Part shown: positions 1-9,554 of the stretch, one piece after another
Numbering within the stretch: the stretch's first letter is position 1
How the letters are laid out: each line of letters begins with the position of its first letter
Assembly (NCBI GenBank): GCA_963828405.1
Contig: CAWHEG010000031.1
Location: 2,294,001 to 2,358,000, forward strand
From: JANMJD01 sp963828405
GTDB lineage: Bacteria > Actinomycetota > Acidimicrobiia > Acidimicrobiales > Ilumatobacteraceae
Reading direction: 5' to 3'
DNA: 64,000 nucleotides
Notes under the pieces: generated by a model
Told to the model about the DNA's origin: nothing
The model's input: only the letters and a program-made list of their open reading frames with translations
The model's database searches: none
Program-made: the position numbers and the translations under genes

Positions 1-931
1 GGGCGTACCCGATGGCCGCCGGGATCGACGAGTCGGGCACCGGGATCACGACGTCGGCCTCGACGCCCGACTCGTCGGCCAGCTCCTCGCCGAGTCGCTG
101 GCGGACGTGGTGCACGCTCTGGGAGTCCCACACCGAATCGGGACGCGAGAAGTACACGAACTCGAAGGTGCATCGCGCCTGGTCGGCGGCTGGATTGAGC
201 ACCTGGCGGCGTTCGAGTTCCGCCCCCCGGAGGGTGACCACCTCACCCGGGCCGACCTCGTCGATGTCGCGGCACCCGAGCGTCTCGAGGGCGCAGGTCT
301 CCGATGCCACGGCGTGACCCCCGCCGGGGAGGCGCCCGACCGACAAAGGCCGGAAACCCCAGGGATCGCGCACGGCGAGCACCCGGTCATGGGCGAGCAC
401 GACGAGGGAGTAGGCCCCCTTCCATGCCGGCAGGGTGCGCTCGAGACGCTCCTCCCACGTCCGTCCCCCCGCCGCGGCGAGCATCAGGGCGAGCACCTCG
501 GTATCCGAGGAGGCCGTCAACCCGAAGCCTCGCTGGAGCAACTCGTTGCGCAGGTCGGTGGCATTGATCACGTTGCCGTTGTGGGCGACGGCCAGCGGTC
601 CGTGCATCGTCTCCACGAGGAAGGGTTGGGCGTTACGTTGACCCGGCGCCCCGGTGGTCGAGTACCGCGTGTGGCCGATGGCGTGGTAACCGGCGAGCGG
701 GAGCAGGGACTCGGGGCTGAAGACCCTCGACACCAGGCCGACGTCCTTGTGCACCCGGGCCCGTTGACCGTCGGAGACGGCGATCCCGGCCGCCTCCTGG
801 CCGCGGTGCTGCAGGGCGAACAGCCCGAAGAAGGCCAGCTGGGCGACCCCCTCGCCGTGCGGGGTCGACAACCCCAGAACCCCGCACTCCTCTTTTGGAT
901 GACGGGACTGGTCGCCGTTCGCTGTGCTCAC
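1..931 (-). CDS. purF: Amidophosphoribosyltransferase PurF (N-terminal part, runs off window)
   Basis: First committed step of purine synthesis: transfers glutamine-derived ammonia to PRPP to give phosphoribosylamine. The minus strand reads as an Ntn glutamine amidohydrolase. The nucleophile Cys lies in KEECGVLGL at about residue 16, followed by FALQHRGQEAAGI, HTRYSTTG, AHNGN and SDTEV, all hallmarks of PurF. I place the start at GTG 931, giving a propeptide of about 15 residues that would be removed to expose the Cys. The gene continues past base 1, so the phosphoribosyltransferase half is mostly missing here. Upstream are purL, purQ, purC and purE on the same strand. Oddly, the start codon and first dozen codons lie inside a 92-bp tandem repeat, so the true start is less certain than the identity. 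Confidence 0.93.
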   Translation of the reverse strand, partial: MSTANGDQSRHPKEECGVLGLSTPHGEGVAQLAFFGLFALQHRGQEAAGIAVSDGQRARVHKDVGLVSRVFSPESLLPLAGYHAIGHTRYSTTGAPGQRNAQPFLVETMHGPLAVAHNGNVINATDLRNELLQRGFGLTASSDTEVLALMLAAAGGRTWEERLERTLPAWKGAYSLVVLAHDRVLAVRDPWGFRPLSVGRLPGGGHAVASETCALETLGCRDIDEVGPGEVVTLRGAELERRQVLNPAADQARCTFEFVYFSRPDSVWDSQSVHHVRQRLGEELADESGVEADVVIPVPDSSIPAAIGYA

Positions 932-1264
932 TTCGACCGCTCCCGTCTGGGCTCGCTGCGCCTGGCGGCGCGGGCGCTCGCCGGGCTTGGATGTCGGGAG
1001 TGGTCGCCGTTCGCTGTGCTCACTTCGACCGCTCCCGTCTGGGCTCGCTGCGCCTGGCGGCGCGGGCGCTCGCCGGGTTTGGATGTCGGGAGTGGTCGCC
1101 GTTCGCTGTGCTCACTTCGACCGCTCCCGTCTGGGCTCGCTGCGCCTGGCGGCGCGGGCGCTCGCCGGGTTTGGATGTCGGGAGCTGGTCGCCGTTCGCT
1201 GTGCTCACTTCGACCGCTCCCGTCTGGGCTCGCTGCGCCTGGCGGCGCGGGCGCTCGCCGGGCT
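911..1264. repeat. Four tandem copies of a 92-93 bp repeat over the purF start
   Basis: Copies begin at 911, 1003, 1095 and 1188 (period 92, 92, 93), each opening with GTCGCCGTTCGCTGTGCTCA; the fourth breaks off near 1264. They are almost identical, differing by single bases such as one extra C in the last junction. The stretch fills the gap between purE and purF and overlaps the purF start: the copy nearest purF supplies its GTG and first codons. It contains no spacers, so it is not a CRISPR array. Confidence 0.92.
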
Positions 1265-1278
1265 GGTGGCTCCGCGGG

Positions 1279-1755
1279 TCATCGGACCAGCTCGGCATCG
1301 GCGGTGGTGACCTTGGCGAACTCGACGGCCCGGCGGGCGGCGAAGCGCTCGGCGATGGCGGGGTCGATGAGGGCGAGGATCTTGGCGGCCGCCAAGCCCG
1401 CATTGGCCGGGTCGAGCACGACCATCGGCGCCACGTCGGCGGGCATCCGCAGGCTCGACCACACATCCTCGGGCATCGCCAACGGAGGGCACGAGATCAC
1501 CGGCGCGCTGACCGCCGCCTCGACGAACGCCGACAGGGCATTCGAACGCCCGGCGATGGTCACCCAGACCTTCGGGCGGGGATCTGCTTCGTACTCGGCG
1601 ATGATCCCGAGCACGTGGGCCGGCGTCTTGTGCGCCGAACCGACCCGCTGCACCACGTCGACACCGAGTCCGCTGGCGACCGCGGCGACCTTGGCCGCGT
1701 GATCGCGGTCGGCCGCGGAACCCATCAGGATCACGATCAACGGCCGCAGGCTCAC
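1279..1755 (-). CDS. purE: Class II PurE, AIR carboxylase
   Basis: Converts aminoimidazole ribotide (AIR) to CAIR. The 158-residue protein opens with VILMGSAADRD and has GSAHKTP, the PurE phosphate/active-site loop. Its central motifs VTIAGRSNALS and VISCPPLAMPEDVWSSLRMP match the class II form, known from the carboxylase half of animal PAICS, which uses CO2 directly. The usual bacterial class I enzyme has a GGAAHLPG loop, absent here. It follows purC with a 4-base ATGA overlap, so the two are probably translationally coupled. If it is class II, no PurK would be needed. Family identity is secure; the substrate inference rests on motif resemblance. Confidence 0.9.
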   Translation of the reverse strand: MSLRPLIVILMGSAADRDHAAKVAAVASGLGVDVVQRVGSAHKTPAHVLGIIAEYEADPRPKVWVTIAGRSNALSAFVEAAVSAPVISCPPLAMPEDVWSSLRMPADVAPMVVLDPANAGLAAAKILALIDPAIAERFAARRAVEFAKVTTADAELVR

Positions 1756-2720
1756 AGCAGGCCCGCCCGCACGAGGTTGGCGACGATGCGTTCTCCGACG
1801 GGGTACGCCCCGGGTTCGAACTCCCGGCCGGTGAGCCGCTCGTAGGAGGTGATGTAGCGCCGGGTGGTCTGGGCCCAGACGTCGGCATCGAGCACGGGAG
1901 GGGGGCCGTCGCCGGTGTAGCCGGCGTCGGCGAGCGCTCGGCGGATGTCCTCCTTGTCGAGGCTCTCGGGCTCGACGTCGGCGGCCAGCCGTTCCTCGTA
2001 GCTGGACGCCTCCCAGAACCGCGAGGAGTCGGGTGTGTGCATCTCGTCGATCAACAGCAGGCGGCCGTCATCGGCCAGGCCGAACTCGTACTTGGTGTCG
2101 GCGAGGATCAGTCCGGCCCGAGAAGCGAGCTCCTGCCCCCGGGCGAACACGGCGAGCGCCGCCTCCTGGACCGTCGCCCACAACGCCGGCTCGACCAGCC
2201 CGTGCTCGGTCACCTCGGCGCAGGTGAGCGCCTCGTCGTGGGCCCCGGCCTCGGCCTTGGTCGTCGGGGTGATGATCGCCGTCGGCAGCGCGGTGTTCTT
2301 GCGCAGCCCTTCGGGGAAGCGGTACCCGTAGATCGTGCGCGCCCCATCGCTGTAGCGCCGCCACAGCGATGTCGACGTGACGCCGGTGATGTACCCGCGC
2401 ACGATCACTTCGACGGGCAGCGGCTCGGCGGAGACCCCGACCAACACGTTGGGATCGGGTGTGGCGATCGCGTGGTTGTCGACGATGTCGCTCGTTTGTT
2501 CGAACCACCAGGCGGCCAGCTGGTTGAGGACCTGGCCCTTGTAGGGGACCCCCTTGATGATCCGGTCGAAGGCGGACAGCCGATCGGTCGTGACGAACAG
2601 CCTCCGGTCGTCGGGTAGCGAGTACGAGACGCGCACCTTGCCGACCCGCCGGTCGGGCAGGTCGAGGATCACGTCGGTGCACGGCTCGATCTCTTCGAGC
2701 GGCATCTCGTCAACGGGCAT
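1752..2720 (-). CDS. purC: SAICAR synthetase PurC
   Basis: ATP-dependent ligase joining CAIR and aspartate to form SAICAR. The 322 residues contain GKVRVSYSLPD, RLSAFDRI, YKGQVLNQLAAWWF, VEVIVRGYITG and LADTKYEFG plus DEMHTPDSSRFW, the nucleotide- and substrate-binding signatures of the family. Length is slightly above the usual bacterial 240-300. Translation could also begin at the second Met (2705). It lies 6 bases after purQ and overlaps purE by 4 bases. The purC-purE order repeats the domain order of the fused vertebrate enzyme. Confidence 0.95.
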   Translation of the reverse strand: MPVDEMPLEEIEPCTDVILDLPDRRVGKVRVSYSLPDDRRLFVTTDRLSAFDRIIKGVPYKGQVLNQLAAWWFEQTSDIVDNHAIATPDPNVLVGVSAEPLPVEVIVRGYITGVTSTSLWRRYSDGARTIYGYRFPEGLRKNTALPTAIITPTTKAEAGAHDEALTCAEVTEHGLVEPALWATVQEAALAVFARGQELASRAGLILADTKYEFGLADDGRLLLIDEMHTPDSSRFWEASSYEERLAADVEPESLDKEDIRRALADAGYTGDGPPPVLDADVWAQTTRRYITSYERLTGREFEPGAYPVGERIVANLVRAGLL

Positions 2721-2726
2721 CGCGGT

Positions 2727-3491
2727 TCACAGCTCCTTGGCGTGGCGCACGCCTTGTTCGAACAGGTGGAGTCCCGACCCTGCGCCGTGCCGGTGGTCGC
2801 GGCGGCCGTGGAGCGGGTGCTGGCGGGCCAGGACGTGGTTCTCGGGATGGGGCATCATCCCGAGGATCAGGCCGGTGTCGTCGCAGATGCCGGCGATGTC
2901 GGCCACGGACCCGTTGGGGTTGTGGGCCGGACCGCCGCCGGCGATTGGGCGGTACCTGAGCGCGATGCGGTCGCCTTCGGCCAACTCGGCCAACGTCGCC
3001 TGGTCGCACGTGAACCGGCCCTCGCCGTGGGCGATCGGGCAGTCGACGTCCTCCCCGAGCCCGGCCGTCCAGATGCACCGTGCCGAAACCGGGGCGAGGC
3101 GCACCCAGCGGCAGTCGAAGTGGCCGGACTCGTTGTCGCCGAGCCCGGCGCGGCTCGGTCCGCCGGGCAGCAGGCCGGCGCTGACCAGCGCCTGGAACCC
3201 GTTGCAGATGCCGACGACCGGGCGACCGCCGTCGACGAAGGCGCGGATCGCGTCGCCGAGTCTCGAGGCCAGCTCGTGGCCGAGCAGCCGGCCGGCCCCC
3301 AGGGCGTCGGCATACGAGAACCCGCCGGCGAGGGCCAGCAGCCGGGCCGATCCGAGCAGCGACGGTTGTGCCACGACCTCGGCGAGCGTGACGATCTGCG
3401 GTTCTGCGCCGGCGAGATCGAGGGCGAGGGCGACATCGTGGTCGCGGTTGGTGCCCGGGGCTCGCACGATCAGCGCCTTGGGGCGGCTCAT
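2727..3491 (-). CDS. purQ: FGAM synthase glutaminase subunit PurQ
   Basis: Class I glutamine amidotransferase that feeds ammonia to PurL for conversion of FGAR to FGAM. The nucleophile Cys is in VVGICNGFQAL, and PHPEN near the end supplies the His/Glu pair; GGFSYADALGAG is the family's N-terminal glycine loop. I chose the ATG at 3491 because it overlaps the purL stop as ATGA; an earlier in-frame ATG at 3506 would add only five residues. The 254-residue length is close to other free-standing PurQ proteins. The separate PurQ shows that this organism uses a multi-subunit FGAM synthase rather than the single large enzyme of Proteobacteria. Confidence 0.94.
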   Translation of the reverse strand: MSRPKALIVRAPGTNRDHDVALALDLAGAEPQIVTLAEVVAQPSLLGSARLLALAGGFSYADALGAGRLLGHELASRLGDAIRAFVDGGRPVVGICNGFQALVSAGLLPGGPSRAGLGDNESGHFDCRWVRLAPVSARCIWTAGLGEDVDCPIAHGEGRFTCDQATLAELAEGDRIALRYRPIAGGGPAHNPNGSVADIAGICDDTGLILGMMPHPENHVLARQHPLHGRRDHRHGAGSGLHLFEQGVRHAKEL

Positions 3492-6310
3492 GACGCCGGC
3501 CTCCATGCCGCGCCGAGCGCGTCGAGGGCGATCGGCCGACCGCCGGCCAAGTCGAGCACGGGTTCGGTGGTCACCGTTCCGATGACCACGGCGTCATCTC
3601 CGAGACGGGCGACGAACTCCTCGACCGATCCGGGATCGACCTCGACCACGAATCGTCCGGCCGTCTCGGCGAACCAGGCCACCGTCGTGTCCGGATGCGG
3701 CAACGTGTCGATCACGGCCCCCAGCCCGCCGCCGAGGCACATCTCGGCGATGGCGACGGCCAGTCCGCCCTCGGCGCAGTCGTGACAGGCCCGCACCAAG
3801 CCGTCGCCCATCGCCCCGTGCAGCGCGCGGTAACGGGCGGGGGCGCCCGGATCGGGGTTGGGCACCCGGCCATGCCTGCCAGCGGCGCCGTCGACCATGT
3901 CGAAGTGGCTGCCGCCGAAGTCGGCGGACGTCGGGCCGACGACGACGAGCGCCCCGCCCGGCCGTTTGAGGTCGGGGGTGACGCAGTGATCGGAGTCCGG
4001 CACGTGGGCGACAGCGGTGATCACCAGCGTCGGCGGCACCGAACGCCGTTCCCCGTCGGTCACGACGTACTCGTTGTTCAGCGAGTCCTTGCCCGAGACG
4101 AACGGAGCCCCGTACCCCACGGCGGCGGTGCAGCAACCCTCGACCGCGGCGAGCAACTCGCCGAGCGTCGATTCGCGTCGCGGGTCGCCCCACGAGAAGT
4201 TGTCGAGCAGGGCGACCCGAGCCGGATCGGCGCCGACCGCGACCACGTTGCGGATCGCCTCGTCCACGGCGGCCCGTGCCATCCACTCGGGGTCGCCGAG
4301 GCCGTACCAGGGATTGACGCCGATGCCGACGGCGAAGCCATGGGTGTCGGCGGGCTCGGCGAGCACGACGCCGTCGGCCGGACCGGCCCCGTCCCACCCG
4401 ACCAGCGGTCGCACGACGGTGGCGCCGCGGATCTCGTGGTCGTAGCGCCGGACGACGGACTCCTTGGAGGCGATGTTCGGGTGGGCGAGCAGGCGGAGCA
4501 GCATCCCGGAGGGGTCGTCGCACTCCCGCATGGGACCAGCCGTGCGCGACGGTCGGGGCCGCACGTACGTCATCGTCCGCTGCGGCCGGCCGTCGTGGAG
4601 GAAGGCGGTGTCGAGATCGAGCACGACCTCACCGTGCATCCGCACGACCAGCCTGCCGTCACCGGTGAACGAGCCGAGGTCGGTCATCCCCACGCCATGG
4701 TGCTCGCAGGCCCGCCCCAGCTCGTCGAGGCGCCGGGTCGGGACGGCGACGACCATCCGTTCCTGGGCCTCCGACAGCCAGATCTCCCACGGGGCCAGCC
4801 CCGGGTACTTCAACGGGGCGACCGCCAGCTCGACATCGGCGCCCACACCGTCGGCCATCTCGCCGATCGCCGAGGCGAGGCCGCCCGCCCCGCAGTCGGT
4901 GATCGCCGAGTAGACGTCGGCGACGTCGTCGAGCAGATCGATGAGCAGCTTCTCGACGATCGGGTCGCCGATCTGCACGCTCGCCCCGGCCACGGCGCCG
5001 GTCGAGGCGTCCATCGTGGCGCTCGAGAACGTCGCCCCGCGAAGCCCGTCGCGGCCGGTGCGCCCGCCGAGCACGATCACCCGGTCGCCGGCGTTCGGGC
5101 CGCTCGGCAGGGCGCGCTCGGGCGCGGTGCCGATCGAACCGCAGAACACCAGGGGATTCGCGGTGTATCCCGGGTCGTAGAGCACGGCGCCGGCCACGGT
5201 GGGCAACCCGATCTTGTTGCCGTAGTCGGCGACACCGGCCACAACGCCGTCGCGGATGCGCGCCGGATGGTGCACCCCCGGCGGCAGATCGCCGTCATGG
5301 TCGGCCGGGCCGAAGCAGAGGACGTCGGTCAGGGCGACCGGGCGGTGAGCGGCACCCATCACGTCGCGGATGACCCCGCCCACGCCGGTGTTCGCCCCGC
5401 CGAAGGGCTCGACGGCGGAGGGGTGGTTGTGCGTCTCGGCCTTCACGGCCAGCGTCGTGCCGGGGGTGAAGCAGATGATCCCCGCGTTCCCCACGAAGGC
5501 GCTGCGCACGAAGGGGGCATCGATGGCGTCCGTGGCGTCACGCAGCTGGCGGAGCAGGGGCAGGGCGGTCTCGCCGTCGGCGGACCGCAATGCGGCGCGG
5601 AACGTCTTGTGGGCGCAGTGCTCGCTCCAGGTCTGGGCGATCGTCTCCACCTCGACGTCGGTCGGATCGCGACCCTCGTGTTCGAAGTGAGCCTGCATGA
5701 CGGCGAGCTCCTCGACGTCGAGCGACATCCGTCGTTCGATGTTGAGCGCCTCGAGTCCGGCGTCGTCCAGCCCGCGGATGGGCACGATCGCCGCCGCCGG
5801 CGGCGTCGCCCGGGCGGAGCCGTCGGCGACATCGGTGACATCGAGCAGGTCGGCGTGCCACCGTTCGATCACGGTGTTGGCGAGCAGTTCGTCGGCGATG
5901 GCGTCGCGCATCGCCGGATCGACGAGGTCGTGCAAGGTGTACCGGCGGGCGACGGTCGTGCGGGTCACCGGTATTCCCAACCGGTCGGCGAGCAGTGCGG
6001 CCGCGTCGGCCACCGGGTCGGTGACCCCGGTCAGCCGGGCGACCTCGACCGCCGAGGCACCGGCGGGCGCGCGTGGCACCTCCCACGTACCCGTCTGCAG
6101 GACGGGGTCGACGAGCACGCCGGCGAGCCGGTCGCGGCGGGCACCGTCGAGCTCACCGACGAAGAACACGACATCGGACACCTCGATCGAACTGGGCCCG
6201 GCTCGTCGGTCGGCCCCCGGCGGGTGGCGGAGGGTGGCGATGCCGGCGGCGACCTGCCGGGCGCGGGGGTCGGGGTGGATCGGGCTGATCGTGAGACGAT
6301 GAACGGTCAC
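3488..6310 (-). CDS. purL: FGAM synthase PurL with extended N-terminus (PurS-PurL-like)
   Basis: Catalytic subunit of FGAM synthase. TWSEHCAHKTFRAAL carries the conserved His of PurL, followed by KAETHNHPSAVEPFGGANTG and later DCGAGGLASAIGEMA and SGKDSLNNEY, the paired glycine-rich ATP-binding segments. At 940 residues it is about 200 longer than the small PurL of Gram-positive bacteria. The extra N-terminus begins VHRLTISPI and resembles two PurS-like units, so this is probably a PurS-PurL fusion. GTG 6310 is preferred because the frame upstream reads into the divergent gene's promoter region without family similarity. It overlaps purQ by four bases. Confidence 0.93.
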   Translation of the reverse strand: MTVHRLTISPIHPDPRARQVAAGIATLRHPPGADRRAGPSSIEVSDVVFFVGELDGARRDRLAGVLVDPVLQTGTWEVPRAPAGASAVEVARLTGVTDPVADAAALLADRLGIPVTRTTVARRYTLHDLVDPAMRDAIADELLANTVIERWHADLLDVTDVADGSARATPPAAAIVPIRGLDDAGLEALNIERRMSLDVEELAVMQAHFEHEGRDPTDVEVETIAQTWSEHCAHKTFRAALRSADGETALPLLRQLRDATDAIDAPFVRSAFVGNAGIICFTPGTTLAVKAETHNHPSAVEPFGGANTGVGGVIRDVMGAAHRPVALTDVLCFGPADHDGDLPPGVHHPARIRDGVVAGVADYGNKIGLPTVAGAVLYDPGYTANPLVFCGSIGTAPERALPSGPNAGDRVIVLGGRTGRDGLRGATFSSATMDASTGAVAGASVQIGDPIVEKLLIDLLDDVADVYSAITDCGAGGLASAIGEMADGVGADVELAVAPLKYPGLAPWEIWLSEAQERMVVAVPTRRLDELGRACEHHGVGMTDLGSFTGDGRLVVRMHGEVVLDLDTAFLHDGRPQRTMTYVRPRPSRTAGPMRECDDPSGMLLRLLAHPNIASKESVVRRYDHEIRGATVVRPLVGWDGAGPADGVVLAEPADTHGFAVGIGVNPWYGLGDPEWMARAAVDEAIRNVVAVGADPARVALLDNFSWGDPRRESTLGELLAAVEGCCTAAVGYGAPFVSGKDSLNNEYVVTDGERRSVPPTLVITAVAHVPDSDHCVTPDLKRPGGALVVVGPTSADFGGSHFDMVDGAAGRHGRVPNPDPGAPARYRALHGAMGDGLVRACHDCAEGGLAVAIAEMCLGGGLGAVIDTLPHPDTTVAWFAETAGRFVVEVDPGSVEEFVARLGDDAVVIGTVTTEPVLDLAGGRPIALDALGAAWRPAS

Positions 6311-6451
6311 GAGCCACTCCGCAAGCTCATGGGCCCGACGGTACCGAGGGGCGTCCGACGGTCCGGGCTGGCTGTACGAAAAGTCAAACACGGGCCCGCA
6401 CGGCGCCGTGCCTCGTTCAATGTCGGCGTGCCGCCGTACGCTGGTCGGCGC

Positions 6452-7095
6452 GTGCCCGAACAAGACCCCCACCCCGCCACCCGCCTGATCCTCGTGCGCC
6501 ATGGGGAGTCCAACGCCTCCGTGAACCGGGTGATCGGAGGTCCGCGCACCTGTTCTGGGCTCTCCGAACTGGGCCGCGAGCAGGCCAAACGGCTGTCCGA
6601 CCGTCTCCGCTCGACGGCCGAGGTGGCGGTCGATGCGTTGTACGCCAGCCAGTACCCACGGGCACGCGAAACCGCCGACATCATCGCCGGGGCGTTTCCC
6701 GGCATGGAGGTGCGCGTCGAGGCCGGGTTCGGCGAACACGATCCCGGGCCCGATTGCGACGGGCTGACGTACGACGAGTTCGTCGCCCGGCACGGCCAGG
6801 GCCACAACTGGCAGAACCCGTTCGCCGAGACGTTCCCCGGCGGCGAGACCGTCGCCCAGTTCCATTTCCGGGTCGGCACGGCGACGCACGAGCTCGTCGG
6901 CCGTCATCCCGGCCAGACCGTTCTGGTCGCCTGCCACGGGGGGTGGTCGATTGCGTGATGCGTCAACTGCTGCATCTCCCACCGACGGGGGGCTTCGAGC
7001 TGTTCACCGTCAACACCTCGCTGACCGAGATGGTCGCCGTGGCGCCGGCGACGTGGCGGCTCGTGCGCTACAACGACGCCGCCCATCTGGCCTGA
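6452..7095 (+). pseudogene. Histidine phosphatase (phosphoglycerate-mutase family), frameshifted
   Basis: Encodes a histidine-phosphatase superfamily protein: LILVRHGESNAS carries the catalytic RHG, PRARETADII the second conserved Arg, and LVACHGG the second His. Reading from GTG 6452, the frame ends at TGA 6956-6958. Adding one base to the run of six G at 6938-6943 restores a continuous reading (HGGVVDCVMRQLL) to 7095, the expected C-terminus of about 214 residues. The break lies in a homopolymer and no other damage is seen, so a sequencing error is likely. Substrate unknown. The gene diverges from purL. Confidence 0.8.
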
Positions 7096-7126
7096 ACCCG
7101 ATCCTGGACCCATTAGGTTCGGCGCG

Positions 7127-8497
7127 GTGGCGACGCTGGCAGGCACGGGCCGGGTCGACGTGGTCGTGGTCGGCGCCGGCTCCGCGGGCTGCGTGGTGGC
7201 CGCCCGGCTGAGCGAGCACCCCGGCCGCCGGGTCCTGCTCCTCGAGGCCGGGCCCGGCGGGCCGGCGCCTGCCGAGCTCCGCGGGGCGAGCTTCTTCGAC
7301 GCCCTCGAGGTTCCCGGCCGAAGCTGGTCCGAGCTGTGGGCCCGGCGCCGACCGGAGCTGGACCCGGTCGTCTACCGCCGCGGCCGGGGACTGGGCGGAT
7401 CATCGGCGATCAACGCGATGGTGGCCATCCCCGGTCACCCCGACGACTACGACGGCTGGGCGGCCCGCGGAGCTGCGGGATGGTCGTGGCGCGACGTCGA
7501 GCCGTGGTTCGCCCGGACGGCGTTGGTCACCAACGTGGCCCACCGCAAGGAGTGGGGGCCGCTGACCGCGGCGCTCTGCGCTGCGTGGCCGGGGCAGATC
7601 GTGCCCGTGCCGTTGACCCGCGACGGCAACGGCCTTCGGGTGTCGGCCGCCGACGCCTACCTGACCCCCGCCGCCGGCCGACCTAACCTCGACGTGCGCA
7701 CCGACACCCCGGTGTCCCGGCTGCTGGTCGAGGGCCGTCGGACGGTCGGAGTGCGGCTCGCCGGCGGCGAGGAGATCGAGGCCGGTGTCGTCGTCGTGTG
7801 CGCCGGGGCGATCCACTCCCCGGCGTTGCTGCTGGTCAGCGGGATCGAACGGCCGGGCATCGGGGAACACCTGCAGGATCATCCGGCGGTGCCGATCCTG
7901 GTCGAGTTCGGCGACGGGCCGTCGGTCGACGTGCACGGTCTGCCGATCTCGGCCATCGGTCGGTTCACCACGGGGGCGGAGCCCGACGACATCCAGTGGC
8001 TGCCCATCGATCACCTCGGTCCGTCGGCCCCGGGGCTCGGGATGGTGATGGTCGCATTGATGCGGGTGCGCTCGTCGGGCCGAGTGACCGTGCCCGCCGG
8101 GAGGTCGCCCGAACGTCCCGAGATCAGCTTCGACCTGCTCGAGCATCCCGAGGACCTCGCCCGGCTGGCGTCCGGCGTCGAACGGGCGGCCGAGCTGCTC
8201 GCCGCTTCGGAGCGTGTCGCCGGGCTCGGCCGACTGGTGGTGCCCGAGCTCACCCCGATGGGCCTGCGCGCCGTGCTGGGCGACTACGTGCACGCCGCGG
8301 GCACGTGCCGGATGGGAGCGGCCGACGATGACTCCGCCGTCGTCGACCCGCTCGGCCGGGTGATCGGGTACGACGGCCTGATCGTCGCCGATGCCTCGGT
8401 GATGCCCCGGCTGCCCCGCGCCAACACCCACCTGCCGACCGTGATGATCGCCGAGCGGATCAGCGCCTGGCTGGCCGGACGGCTCGACGACGGGTAG
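7127..8497 (+). CDS. GMC-family FAD-dependent oxidoreductase
   Basis: Flavoprotein of the glucose-methanol-choline oxidoreductase family, oxidising an unknown alcohol. VDVVVVGAGSAGCVVAARLSE is the N-terminal Rossmann FAD site, and RGRGLGGSSAINAMV is the family's signature around residue 90. HAAGTCRMG and NTHLPTVMIAERI give the C-terminal active-site His and FAD contacts. The 456 residues are shorter than the typical 520-560, with a compact substrate domain. The start is GTG 7127, about 30 bases after the phosphatase gene. No partner gene reveals the substrate. Confidence 0.9.
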   Translation: MATLAGTGRVDVVVVGAGSAGCVVAARLSEHPGRRVLLLEAGPGGPAPAELRGASFFDALEVPGRSWSELWARRRPELDPVVYRRGRGLGGSSAINAMVAIPGHPDDYDGWAARGAAGWSWRDVEPWFARTALVTNVAHRKEWGPLTAALCAAWPGQIVPVPLTRDGNGLRVSAADAYLTPAAGRPNLDVRTDTPVSRLLVEGRRTVGVRLAGGEEIEAGVVVVCAGAIHSPALLLVSGIERPGIGEHLQDHPAVPILVEFGDGPSVDVHGLPISAIGRFTTGAEPDDIQWLPIDHLGPSAPGLGMVMVALMRVRSSGRVTVPAGRSPERPEISFDLLEHPEDLARLASGVERAAELLAASERVAGLGRLVVPELTPMGLRAVLGDYVHAAGTCRMGAADDDSAVVDPLGRVIGYDGLIVADASVMPRLPRANTHLPTVMIAERISAWLAGRLDDG

Positions 8498-8537
8498 CGG
8501 TGCGGGCAGGCGGGAATCGCGTGCTAATCAGTCGTGC

Positions 8538-9503
<966 letters not shown>

Positions 9504-9554
9504 TCGACGCCGCGCTCGACGTGCTCGTCGTACCACGACGTCGGCCGGCGCGGT

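Noticed and set aside
911..1264. Possible CRISPR array
   Set aside because: The copies are directly adjacent with no unique spacers, and no cas genes are near.
107..1702. Long plus-strand open frame opposite purF and purE with a repetitive middle
   Set aside because: It is the shadow of purF, the 92-bp repeats and purE; the minus strand gives recognisable enzymes.
3695..6958. Very long plus-strand open frame opposite purL
   Set aside because: It mirrors purL codons and lacks family motifs until the phosphatase start at 6452; open antisense frames are common in GC-rich genes.
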